Source: Prorocentrum cordatum
Lineage: Eukaryota; Sar; Dinophyceae; Prorocentrales; Prorocentraceae
NCBI GenBank assembly: GCA_963575745.1
Contig: CAUYUJ010012536.1
Span: 425,948-453,773 of the forward strand
Direction of reading: 5' to 3'
Length of the DNA: 27,826 nucleotides
Under the pieces are notes generated by a model. That model worked only from the letters and a program-made list of their open reading frames with translations, searched no databases and had not been told where the DNA came from. How positions within the stretch are numbered: position 1 is the first letter of the stretch; each line of letters begins with the position of its first letter. The position numbers and the translations under genes were made by a program. Positions 9,226 to 18,028 of this stretch are shown piece after piece.

Positions 9226-9390
9226 TTGAATAATCGAAGAGGAGGGGGGCTCGAAGCAAAGGAGGGCCTCTGAATGTGGAGGAGGATGGGTCACCCAAGG
9301 CTCGAGCATCGAAGGGGGGGCGAGCATCGGAGGACAGTCGATCATCGAAAAGGTATCGAGCATCGAAGCAAGATTGTGGAGGACCAAGAG
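9225..9390. repeat. Degenerate ATCGAGCATCGAAG repeat, block 2
   Basis: Repeated CGAGCATCG and ATCGAAG motifs with purine-rich linkers, clearest at about 9300-9370. Confidence 0.55.
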
Positions 9391-10042
9391 CGGCGAATAT
9401 ATCCGTATCCGTAATCCGCGCCGCCCTCGCGGCCCGGGCTCCAGGGCGCGATCCCGCGGATACGCGGTCGCACGGACACGTCACGCGCGGGGCGTCCGCG
9501 GGGTCGCGGCCCAGGGGCCCGGCCCGCGAGGCCGCGGGTACGGGTGCGTCTTTCGCCCACGAGAAGATCGAGCATCGAAGAGGACAAGGGATCGAAGGCA
9601 GAAGGGAAGCGGAGGGGGTCTCGCAGCGGAGGGGGGCCTCTGTTCTGGGAGGATCGAGAAGCGAAGCGGGTTGAGGGCAGACGATGTCCTGAGCGGACGA
9701 GGAGGACCTAAACGCTCGTGCTCCTGTTTGGCCTCGGGGGGGGGGGGGGGGGGGACCTCTGGAGTGCTCTGGATACCTTTCCTCCTAATGTTTTTCCTCC
9801 TCCCACTCCTCGACGGAGGGCCTTCGGGGGGAGGGCTCGTTGCAACCGATGAACCCGCCGCGAAGCCTGCGAGGACGACTCGACTTGAACCCCCTCGCGG
9901 CCCATGACCCCTCTAACTCACGAGCCACATGGCGCGTGCTGCAGTGCATCGGAACAGGCGAAGGCTAAGCTTGAAGAGCTGGCTAGATTAAGGTTACAGC
10001 CGCTGCTGTCATGCGCACAGGCAGGAGGACGCGGAAGGGGAC
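9391..10042. other. GC-rich region with short repeats and a poly-G run
   Basis: A further ATCGAGCATCGAAG block is at about 9566-9600. An uninterrupted run of 19 G lies at 9736-9754. No protein is recognised. A minus-strand stretch at about 9870-9935 has tRNA-like A-box and B-box similarity but is not a tRNA. Confidence 0.4.
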
Positions 10043-10181
10043 CCTCCTCCCCTTCCTCCTCCTGTTCCTCCTCCTCCTCCTCCTCCTCGTCCTCTTCCTC
10101 ATCCTCCTCCTCCTCCTCCTCCTCCTCCTCGTCCTCGTCCTCCTCCTCCTCCTCCTCGTCGTCCTCCTCCTCCTCCTCCTC
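10043..10181. repeat. CTC/GAG trinucleotide tract
   Basis: A polypyrimidine tract on plus, mainly CTC with occasional CGT and CTT triplets. The open plus frame 9904-10470 crosses it as poly-Ser. The flanking residues on either side show no known domain. Confidence 0.9.
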
Positions 10182-10421
10182 AGCGGAAGGCCTAGGGGGG
10201 AACCGCTCGTCGGCACAGGTATGGGATCGCCTCGAAACCTGGGGTCCTGGGGGAGAAGACGACGGCAACGAGCACGAGGCCAACGAGGAAGCAACGACGG
10301 GCAACCCACAGCACCGTGCCCTGCCAGTGCTGCTGCGCGCAGCACCAGCTCGACCATGCGAGCCCGATGTCAGTGACCTCGGACAGCCCGAAAGTGTGAG
10401 CTCAACTTCACGAAACTATGT

Positions 10422-10441
10422 ACACACACACACACACACAC
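10422..10441. repeat. (AC)10 microsatellite
   Basis: Ten uninterrupted AC dinucleotides. Confidence 0.95.
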
Positions 10442-11178
10442 CCGTCAACACGAAAGGGGGTTCAAGGTAGCGAGCTGGCCCAGCGTTCAATGTAGTATGG
10501 ACTCGTGCGAGCTCCTGTGCAAGTTGGGAGACTAGGTCCATCGTGACAGGGCACATGCCCCAATCGAGTCCAGCTTTTCGCACCTTCTCACACATATCAC
10601 CAGGTCCCTATGCCGTAGGATCGTCAGCCTCTTCGGTATCTCCCCGTTGCCACGATACAAAGAGAATGCAATTGTTTCGGATCATTTCCAAACGTGATTT
10701 CAAAAGTGGCACAGCGAAGGCCTAACCTCGCATCGCCCAAGTGGGCCCGTCTCCTAGAGCCAAACTCAATAATCACGAGAACCCTCAAGGCGGGAACCAA
10801 ACGCGACGGGAAGCGGCAAGAGGCAAGTCAAAGCACGACTGGGACCAGCAGCGGGCATCATGCAGCTGGCAAGGACACGCGGACGGTAGCGGGACCACGG
10901 GCAACACATGCAACCCGGGTAGCAGCCTATCAGGCACGCATGGCCGCGCACGACGGGAACTAGCAGGAGCCAGCCAAGCACGACAGGAACCCGTTCATGA
11001 AAGTAGCTGAGCACGACGGCAAAACGCATGAGACCAGGCTAAAAACAGCCGTAGTCCGCGTCTTGCCAATAGCGATGAAAATCGCCAGTGCGACAGCCTG
11101 GTGCCCGACAGCCAGCCAGTGCCGCCCGACAGACAGCTCCCCGACACAGAGGACTGCACGCTGGACAGCCAGCTCTGA
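10442..11178. other. Unique spacer with weak GCACGACGGGAAC repeats
   Basis: Near-copies of GCACGACNGGAAC occur near 10834, 10948, 10979 and 11014. CCCGACAGCCAG-type repeats occur at about 11105-11165. No coding region is recognised. Confidence 0.35.
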
Positions 11179-11515
11179 GTGGTGCACAACGCGCCGAAAA
11201 CAACAAACAAATGCGACAACTACGGACTGACATACCGTGAGGGCTTGAGTAACATGATCAGTCGCATGAGTGTGCTACTCGAAGAACCGAAGGCAACTGG
11301 TCATGATGGCCTCATCGCATGGATTTTGAAAAGACATGTCATACCAAATAAGGCAGCCACAATTATGAATCTCAACGCGTAACCTGCAAAGACGCCTTAC
11401 TACATGAGCATATTTACATAAGCGTTATACTGGTCTGAGAATGAAGCGACCTCGCTTCTGATAAAAATAAGCAAAGCCGACACGACCCTAAAGAATTAGA
11501 CGAGTGCCTCATGAT
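11179..11515 (+). pseudogene. Decayed non-LTR retrotransposon reverse transcriptase fragment (candidate)
   Basis: One plus frame reads KATGHDGLIAWILKR (codons from 11290), close to the KAPGPDGI..iLK block at the start of many LINE-type reverse transcriptase domains. A helix-like LSNMISRM stretch just upstream fits the usual order. The same frame passes stops at 11380 and 11419, then gives W at 11431 followed by SENEATSLLIKISKADTTLKN. This resembles the W...v..i.K.....NYRPIS block at about the usual distance. The expected YRPIS is replaced by a TAG at 11497 and TSAS, and a TGA follows at 11512. The catalytic YADD region is not seen. The stretch is also less GC-rich than its surroundings. The match is short and from memory, so it remains a candidate. 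Confidence 0.4.
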
Positions 11516-11596
11516 CCGAGTGATAAGAGAAATATCGATCGTACAACATTTGCGTAACGGATGGTGCCTCCAGAGGGTCAAACTACCTATTTGTAC

Positions 11597-11743
11597 GTCG
11601 GGCATGTCCTCCTGGATGCGGATTTCGGGGCGAGAAAAACTCAAACATATATTCAAAGAATGCCAACAAATCCTCACAAGATAGTCCCCAGAGTATTGTT
11701 AGACTCTTTTTGGATAGTCCTCCTTTAGAGGGACACGCCCGAC
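11597..11743 (-). mobile_element. 147-bp foldback element, copy 1
   Basis: Plus begins GTCGGGCATGTCCTCCT. The reverse complement of the right end begins GTCGGGCGTGTCCCTCT. The interior, read on minus, carries CTATCCAAAAAGAGTC, shared with copy 2 read on plus, so the two copies lie in opposite orientation. It has no coding capacity and is MITE-like in size and form. Confidence 0.55.
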
Positions 11744-11872
11744 TTAAACCTACTTCGTCAACTCCTGCCGACCCCCCCGCTCGCTCGCTCGTTCGGCCCG
11801 ACCTGGGCCTCGAGGAGCGCCTCCCCGAGCCTCTGGAGCGCCCGGCTCCGAGGACCACGGGGCTTGCTTTGG

Positions 11873-12027
11873 GTCGGGCATGTCCTCCTACAGGCGGATC
11901 GTGGAAGAAATTATCCAAAAGAGTCAACACGGATCCCAGAAGAGTCACACTGTAGTAGACGCAGCGTCCCCGGACCATTTTCGGAATATGCCTGGGCAGT
12001 CTCCTCTTGTAGAGGGACGTGCCCGAC
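11873..12027 (+). mobile_element. 155-bp foldback element, copy 2
   Basis: It begins GTCGGGCATGTCCTCCTACA and ends in the inverted form, whose reverse complement begins GTCGGGCACGTCCCTCTACA. TTATCCAAAAGAGTC near its left side and GAATATGCCTGGG near its right have inverted counterparts in copy 1. The 129 bp between the copies is C-rich and unrelated. Confidence 0.55.
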
Positions 12028-12079
12028 TCGAGGCTTGCCGCGCCAGCCGCGCCTCGCCCTCGCAGCCAACCGCGAGGGC

Positions 12080-12114
12080 GACGGCCGACGGCCGACGGCC
12101 GACGGCCGACGGCC
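12080..12114. repeat. Five tandem GACGGCC heptamers
   Basis: Five exact 7-bp units in a row, followed by GGCGCCGGCGCG. Confidence 0.95.
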
Positions 12115-12201
12115 GGCGCCGGCGCGCGGCCGAGTCGGCCGCGCCTCGCCGCCGCCGTCGACCTCGGCCTCGCCGTCGCCGGGCCCCCGCCCCTGCGGGT
12201 G

Positions 12202-12366
12202 TCCTCCTCCTCCTCCTCCTCCTCCTCCTCCTCCTCGCCCTCCTCCTCCTCGCCCTCCTCCTCCTTTTCCTCCTTCTCCTCCTCCTCCTCCTCCTCCTCC
12301 TCCTCCCCCTCCTTCTCCTCCTCCTCCTCCCCCTCCCCCTCCTCCTCCTCCTCCTCCTCCTCCTCC
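12202..12366. repeat. CTC/GAG trinucleotide tract
   Basis: Polypyrimidine on plus with occasional CGC, CTT and CCC triplets. It is the longest CTC tract with pyrimidines on plus apart from the diffuse one at 4045-4240. Confidence 0.9.
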
Positions 12367-12369
12367 TGC

Positions 12370-13119
12370 CCCTGTGCGGCGAGCTGGCCGCTGGCCGAGG
12401 CCGCGCCGCTGGCCGAGGCGCGGCGGGGCCGGGCAGGGCCGAGCCGCAGAGCGAGGGGGCGGAGCCAGCAGGGGCGGTCGGCCCGTCGCAGGGGGAGGTG
12501 GGAGGCCCGGGCATGGGGCACCAGCACCAGCACAGGGGGGCTGCCTCCACAGGGGAGGAGATGATCCTGGATCTCGGCGTTGGTGGTTCTGGTTCGGCCC
12601 CCGTGGAAGCCAGAACAGTGCCACCATCGCCGACATCGGGATCGTCTTCCCTCGGTGGAGGCACACCGCCGACATTGGTGTTGGTGTCAACTTCTAGGCC
12701 TGCGAGGATGCGCTGTAGGGATGCGGGGGCCTTGGAGGGCCACTGTAACGCTGTTCGAGCGAGGCTGGCCAGCGAAGGTCGCTAAGTATGGGCCGAAGGG
12801 GCAAAGATGCAAGGGTACCCTTGGGAAGGTTGCCGATCCTCACTATGCGGGTTGACTGTAAGCGCAGCGCAGCTTAATGAGATCATGGATGTCTTCCGTG
12901 CTGGTCAGGCAACTTGTTGATTCAGCTTGTTACGCCAACGACGATGGAGGACAACGAAATCCACCCCCGTGACTGCACTGAGTGAGCGTGTTCGAATGTT
13001 CGCTGTTATCTGGAAGATGATTTCCTGTTTTCTGGGGCCGGCCCACCCCCTCAATCTCGCACGCATCCTTAGACATGATGGCTTTCTGAATTTGCTCATC
13101 GGCGCTCTTTTCGGATTTC
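12370..13119. other. Spacer without a recognised gene
   Basis: 12370-12540 is very GC-rich and 12540-13119 is more balanced. Open plus frames here have no motif I recognise. Confidence 0.35.
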
Positions 13120-14060
13120 AGACGGCCAAGATGACTTCCAAGATGGCCTCCAACACAGCCAAGGTGACACCCAGATGGCTCAAGATGCCCCAAGGCAGGT
13201 CAAGAGGCTCCCAAGACAGCCTCAAAATGGCTCAAGAAGCTTCCCAGACGGCCGAAATTGATTTCCATTGGCTTCTTCACTGTTTTGATGTTCTCGCGTG
13301 TTTCGGTTTGCGACCGTCCAAGGTGATGACCCCAGAGGCCTCCAATATCGCTCCAAAACGGCCCATGAGGCATCCAAGAGGGCTTCCCGTCGGCCCAAGA
13401 GGACTCCAAGATCATCAAAGACCTCCCAAGAGGGCACAAGACGGCCCTCAAGCGCTCAAACAGGCACCAAGACGGCTCTGAGAGGCCCCCGAAACGGCCT
13501 ACAAAGGCGTCAGACGGGCCATGAGCGTCGTAAAACAGCTCAAGAGGCCCGAAGAGGCCCCCAAGAGGTCACAGGAGGCTCCGAGAGAGGCCCCCAAGAC
13601 GGCCTCCGAAGGCGCCAGACGGGCCAAGAGCCCCCTAAGACTGGCCAAGAGGCCCCAAGAGGCTCCCGAGGAGGCGTAGGTAATACACATATTGTCCTCT
13701 GGGTGTTGAAAGATTGGCATGATCTCACCTGTTTGGGCGTCCGACCGCCCAAGGCGGCAAAAGAGGCCTCCAATATAGCTCCGAGGGATCCCATGAGGCC
13801 CCCAAAGAAGGCCCCAAGCTGGCCCAAGAGGACCCCAAGATCGCCCAAGAACCCCCCAAGAGGGTCGCAAGACGGCCCTAAAACGGGCCCCCAAAGAGCA
13901 CCAACACTGCCCAGAGAGGCCACCAAGACGGCCTCCGAAGGCGTCAGACGGGCCAAGGACCCCCCTAAGTCCGGCCAAGGAGGTCCCGAAGACGGCCAAA
14001 GAAGCCCCAAAAGGCCACCCAAAAGACCTCAAGAGGCTCCCGAGGAGGTGAACACACATG
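13120..14060. repeat. CAAGACGGCC array with higher-order structure
   Basis: Units of 10-12 bp related to CCAAGANGGCC fill the region. A block containing GAGGCCTCCAATAT (about 13335) recurs at about 13763. A block GAGGCTCCCGAGGAGG with adjoining ACACAT...TTG sequence (13659) recurs at 14033. The higher-order period is therefore about 375-430 bp. Long open frames on both strands are repeat translations. Confidence 0.8.
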
Positions 14061-14214
14061 TATTGCCCTTTGGGATTTGCAGGACTGTTCCCCAAACAGC
14101 GCTTGCACTCAGCTTATTTCTTCTCTTTCTCCTCTCATAGAAACTGGGCCTCGTTGTCGGTTCCGCCGCCTTGTGGGGGCCCCGTCGCCGCCCGTCGCCG
14201 CCGTCACCACTGGG

Positions 14215-14440
14215 CATTGATTTGCCTTGCATTGTACTGCGTTGCAATGTTTTGCGTTGTTTTGGATTGCTTGGTATTGTGTTGCATTGTTTTGCATCGC
14301 TGCGCATTGCTTTCAATCGTTTCATATTGTAGTGGGTTGCTGCGCGTCGATTCGTATCGCTTTGCAACAGTTTGTGCTGCGTTGCATCGCTGTGAACTGC
14401 ATTGCACCACATAGGCTGTGAATTGCATTGCACCACATAG
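14215..14440. repeat. 10-bp TGTTTTGCAT repeat
   Basis: About 22 degenerate 10-bp units (TGTTTTGCAT, TGCGTTGCAA, GCTGTGAACT and similar) run in close phase. The right edge grades into two copies of TTGCACCACATAG that touch the first R-family unit. Confidence 0.8.
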
Positions 14441-14452
14441 ACTGCACCACAT

Positions 14453-14768
14453 TTAGGATCCCCCCCCGGGTTTATCGGTCCACACTTGTGCCTTGCAATT
14501 TACATATGATTCTGCCCCCGCGCCCATCCGAAGTATGAATGCACAATCACAGAGGGCCCGGTATCGCCCCCCCCCCCCCCGCCATCCTCTGCAACAACAA
14601 CTATGCGCGCGCATTCGTTTACACGAGCGCGTCGTCGCGCGCGCATGGCCAAATCCTTCAACAATCTTAGGTTTGGGGAGGATGTCAAACCGAGTGTTCG
14701 TGTTCGTCGTTATCGTCCTCTTCGGTGTCGTTGTCGTCGTGTTCGTCGTCGTCGTCTTGCCCGGCCCA
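14453..14768 (+). repeat. R-family unit fragment, plus orientation
   Basis: It carries a header with ACATATGATTCTG and CCATCCTCTGCAACAAC, then the ACGAGCGCGTCGTCGCGCGC and CAAATCCTTC blocks, then a short CGT tract. Near 14768 it switches abruptly to the inverted unit that follows, so the two form a foldback. Confidence 0.75.
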
Positions 14769-14887
14769 GACGCCGACGACGGACGACGACGACGAGGGAG
14801 GTGGGAGGACGACCGTGGCGACAACGACGACGGAAACGACGACGACGCCAAAGAGGACGACGACGACGACGACGAGGAAAGACAGAG

Positions 14888-14919
<32 letters not shown>

Positions 14920-15575
14920 GGGAGGAGGGAGGACTGCGACGACAGGGACGACGACGCAAGAGCGCGCGCGCACGTTTTTTGTTGAACATCCGTGTTGCGA
15001 AACCCTGTTTTTTATGTTTAGGCACTCGATTTTGAAATCGAAGGTTTTTGAAGGATTTCGGCATGCGCGCGCGACGACGCGCGCGTCTTCACTTCGTTTT
15101 TTTGCTGAGGGTTCTCGCGACGATACGCGCGCAGGGGCGTCCGAAAGCTTCCGGCATGCGCGCGCGAAGCCCGTTTGGAAGTCTTCTGTGAAAATACTGA
15201 AAACACGATGGCTTTCTTTAGAACATTAGTATTGCGAAACCATATGTTTTTGCATGTATGTTTGGAAAATCGATGTTCAAATTCTTCCGACACCGAAGGT
15301 TGTTGAAGGATTTCGGCATGCGCGCGCGACGACGCGCGCGTGTGCACTTCGCTAAATGTGTTCAAAGGGTTATTGGAAACATATGATTTGTTATAAACGA
15401 GTGTGCGCGCATAGTCTGTTTTGCAGAGGATGGCGGGGGGGGGGGTCGATACCGGCCTGGCTGGGATAGTATGAACCCACTGGTAGGGTGGACATTGGGT
15501 AAGAACCCGATGCGTGTTGCATCGGTTCCCGCTGGATCTGTGACCCCGGGGGGGGAGGGTGGTAGAATTTATTCT
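14769..15575 (-). repeat. R-family unit R0, minus orientation
   Basis: Read on minus it has the header with TTCTACCACCCTCC, the header hairpin, two half-units with the CG-rich and AAATCCTTC hairpins, then the CGT-rich tract. It is very close over about 590 bp to the plus-strand unit at 20226-20835, including the same shortened second hairpin block. The tail is missing at the 14768 breakpoint. Confidence 0.85.
15503..15528 (-). repeat. Header hairpin of R0
   Basis: The minus strand reads GAACCGATGC, loop AACAC, then GCATCGGGTTC: a 10-bp stem with one bulged G. The loop differs from the AAAAC seen in other units while the stem is unchanged. Confidence 0.6.
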
Positions 15576-15644
15576 CTTGCACAGGGTGTCTAGAGCTCCG
15601 ACCACTTTATTTCGGCGTCGTCGTCGCTCCCCCCCAGCTGCCTT

Positions 15645-15845
15645 GTGCCCTTCATGTGTCGCTATATGTGTCGCTGTGTGCCTTGTGCCCTTCATGTGCC
15701 GCTATATGTGTCGCTGTGTGTCGCTATGCGTTTCCATGTGTGCGTCGCTATGTGCGTCTGTGTGTCGCTATGCGTCGATATATGTGTGTGTCGACATATG
15801 TCTCTATATGCCGATATGTGTCGACATGTGTCGCTACGTGTCGCT
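15645..15845. repeat. TGTGTCGCTATA-type tandem repeat
   Basis: Variants of ATGTGTCGCTAT and TGTGTCGACAT recur through the stretch, including a direct repeat of CCTTGTGCCCTTCATGTG. Confidence 0.75.
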
Positions 15846-17130
15846 CCCCAGCACCCCAGCGCACCGCACCCTCCGCCCCGACGACTTTATTTCGGCGTCG
15901 TCGTCGCCCCCCCCCCCCCACCCCTCTCCCTCTCCTCAGCAGCCCAGCGCGCTGCCCCCTCCGCCCCGACCACTTTATTTCGGCGTTGTGTCGACATGTG
16001 TCGCTATGTGTCGCTCCCCAGCACCCCAGCGCACCGCCCCCTCCGCCCCGACGACTTTATTTCGGCGTCGTCGTCGCCCCCTCCCCCCCCCCCCCTCTCC
16101 CTCTCCTCAGCAGCCCAGCGCGCTGCCCCCTCCGCGCCGACCACTTTATTTCGGCGTCGTCGTCGCCCCCCCTGTCCCTATCCCCAGCAGCCCAGCGCAC
16201 CGCCCTCTCCACCCCGACCACTTTATTTCGGCGTCGTCGTCGCCCCCCCCCCATCCCCCTCTCCCGAGCAGCCCAGCGCGCCGCCCCCTTCGCCCCGACC
16301 ACTTTATTTCGGCGTCGTCGTCGCCCCCCCCCCCCCCCCCCTTCTCCCCAGCAGCCCATCCCAGCGCACCGCCCCCTCCGCCCCGACCACTTTTTCTCTT
16401 GCACAGGGTGTCTAGAGCTCCGACCATTTTATTTCGCGTCGCTCCCCCCCCCCCCGCGTCCTCAGCGCCAGAGTGGGGCCCCCGCGCCGTGGCTCTCTGC
16501 CCCAAGCCCCCCCCGCGTCCCCAGCGCCCCAGCGGGGGCCCCGCCCGCTGCCCCCTCCGCCACAACGCTTTATCCCGCGTCGCCCCCCCCCGCCCCCCCG
16601 CGTCCCCAGCGCCAGTGTGAGGCCCCCGCGCCCCCAGCGCCCCAGCGGGGGGCCCGCCCACTGCCCCCACCGCCACGACCGCTGTATCCCGCGTCTCTGC
16701 CCCAAGCCCCACCGCGCCCTCAGGCCCAGCGGGGCCCCCGCCCACTGCCCCCTCCGACACGAACGCTGTATTACGCGTCGCGCCCCCCCCCCCCCACCCC
16801 CCCCCCCCCCCCTCCGCGCCCCAGTGGGGACTCCGCCCCGTGCCCCCTCCGCCCCGACAATTTTATTCCGCGTCGCGACGCACGCCACCTCCCCCCCTTC
16901 CCCCCCTTTCCCCAGCGCCCCAGTTGGACCCCCGCCCCGTGGCCCTCTGCCCCAAGCCCCGCCCAGTGCCCCCTCCGCCCCGACAGTTTATTCCGCGTCG
17001 CGGCACACACCACCACCCCTCCTCTCCGCGCCCCCAGCGCCCCAGTGGGACCTCCGCCCCGTGCTCCCTCCGCCCCGAGCACTTTATTCCGTGTCGCGAC
17101 GCACGCCGCCTCCCCCACCCTCCCCACCTG
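15846..17130. repeat. C-rich tandem repeat, ~80-120-bp units, about 14 copies
   Basis: Each unit carries CCGCCCCCTCCGCCCCGA, an ACTTTATTTCGGCGTCG block and a variable poly-C tract, then AGCGCCCCAG or CAGCAGCCCA. Left copies (to about 16390) have GGCGTCGTCGTCG; right copies have CCGCGTCGCG. The segment CTCTTGCACAGGGTGTCTAG occurs at the start (15574) and again at 16396, dividing the array into two subarrays. Confidence 0.85.
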
Positions 17131-17169
17131 GGACTTGGGCCCCGCTGCTGGGCCCAGAGGGCGATGCCT

Positions 17170-17250
17170 TGCCCCCTCTTCCCCCCTCCTCCTCCTCCAC
17201 CTCCTCCTCCTCGTCCTCCTCCTCCTCCTCCTCCTCCTCCTCCTCCCCCT
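17170..17250. repeat. CTC/GAG trinucleotide tract
   Basis: Polypyrimidine on plus, at the right end of the C-rich insert. Confidence 0.9.
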
Positions 17251-17289
17251 TCCTTTTTGTGCAAGGGCTATGGCACACGTGCCACTTGT

Positions 17290-17689
17290 TTTTTATCAGA
17301 AAGGAGAATCAATCACTTGCTCAACTTGAAGCTGTCCTTTCCACTGCTCGTGCAAACATCCCACCCTCCCACCCGCAACTTGGTTGCAAGACCTCTTAAG
17401 ACCGTGACGGTAGGTACCAAATGGCACTTGGCAACGACGCCGACGATGACAGCGACGCCGACGACGACGACGCCGCCGACGACTACGACGACACCGACGA
17501 CGTCTCCAACGACTTCGACGACGACGCCAATGACGACGACGACGGCACCGACGACGACGACGACGACGCCGACGCCGACGCCGACGACGATGACAACGCC
17601 GACGACGACGACGCCGACGACGACGACAATAACGACAAAGAAGGAGGGAGGACGGCGACGACAACGACGACGACGAGGGAGGAGGGAAA

Positions 17690-17720
<31 letters not shown>

Positions 17721-17869
17721 CGACGAAATTGGAGGGACGACGAAGAGACGCCGACGACGGACGACGACGACGACGAGGGAGGAGGGAGGACGACCAGGGC
17801 GACAACCACGACGGAAACGACAACGGCACCGAAGAGGACGACGACGACGAACACGAGAAAAGACAGAGG
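17290..17869 (-). repeat. R-family unit fragment R1, minus orientation
   Basis: Read on minus it has most of the CGT tract and the complete tail with GGTACCTACCGTCACGGTC and GTTGCGGGTGGGAGGG. It is a near copy of 19679-20216 on plus, where the tail lacks about 26 bp. It is truncated at 17869, inside the CGT tract. Confidence 0.85.
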
Positions 17870-17939
17870 TTTGACGGGCGAGCCTGGGCATGGGTGTAGG
17901 GGAATGGTTCCGGAACGCGGCCTTCACGGGGAAGTGTCT

Positions 17940-18028
17940 GTTACGTTCTTGTATTTACATTATTTACTTAAAAAATATATTGTATACATATGTATATAAT
18001 CAATATATATATATATATATATATATAA
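17940..18028. repeat. AT-rich island with (AT)n
   Basis: This is the most AT-rich stretch of the window, with a pure AT alternation at 18003-18027. It lies near the centre of the inverted R-unit arrangement. AT repeats of this kind can extrude cruciforms and are common breakpoints. Confidence 0.9.

Larger units (their letters stand above)
15576..17289. repeat. C-rich satellite block inserted at an R-unit junction
   Basis: This block sits between the tail of R1 and the header of R0 (both minus), where the sister plus-strand units at about 20216-20235 join directly. The left edge carries CTTGCACA (15576) and the right edge the inverse TGTGCAAG (17258-17265). It contains the tandem repeats listed next and one CTC tract. 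Plus frames up to 557 residues are Pro/Ala/Ser/Arg-rich repeat translations. Confidence 0.7.

Noticed and set aside
9870-9935. Minus-strand tRNA-like pattern (TGGCTCGTGAG ... GGTTCAAGTC)
   Set aside because: The A-box-like and B-box-like motifs are about 8 bases too close, and the ends do not pair into an acceptor stem. At most it is a tRNA-derived SINE remnant.
15656-17329. 557-codon Pro/Ala/Ser/Arg-rich plus frame
   Set aside because: It spans several C-rich tandem repeat units plus a CTC tract and has no non-repeat domain. Poly-C runs also make the frame unreliable.
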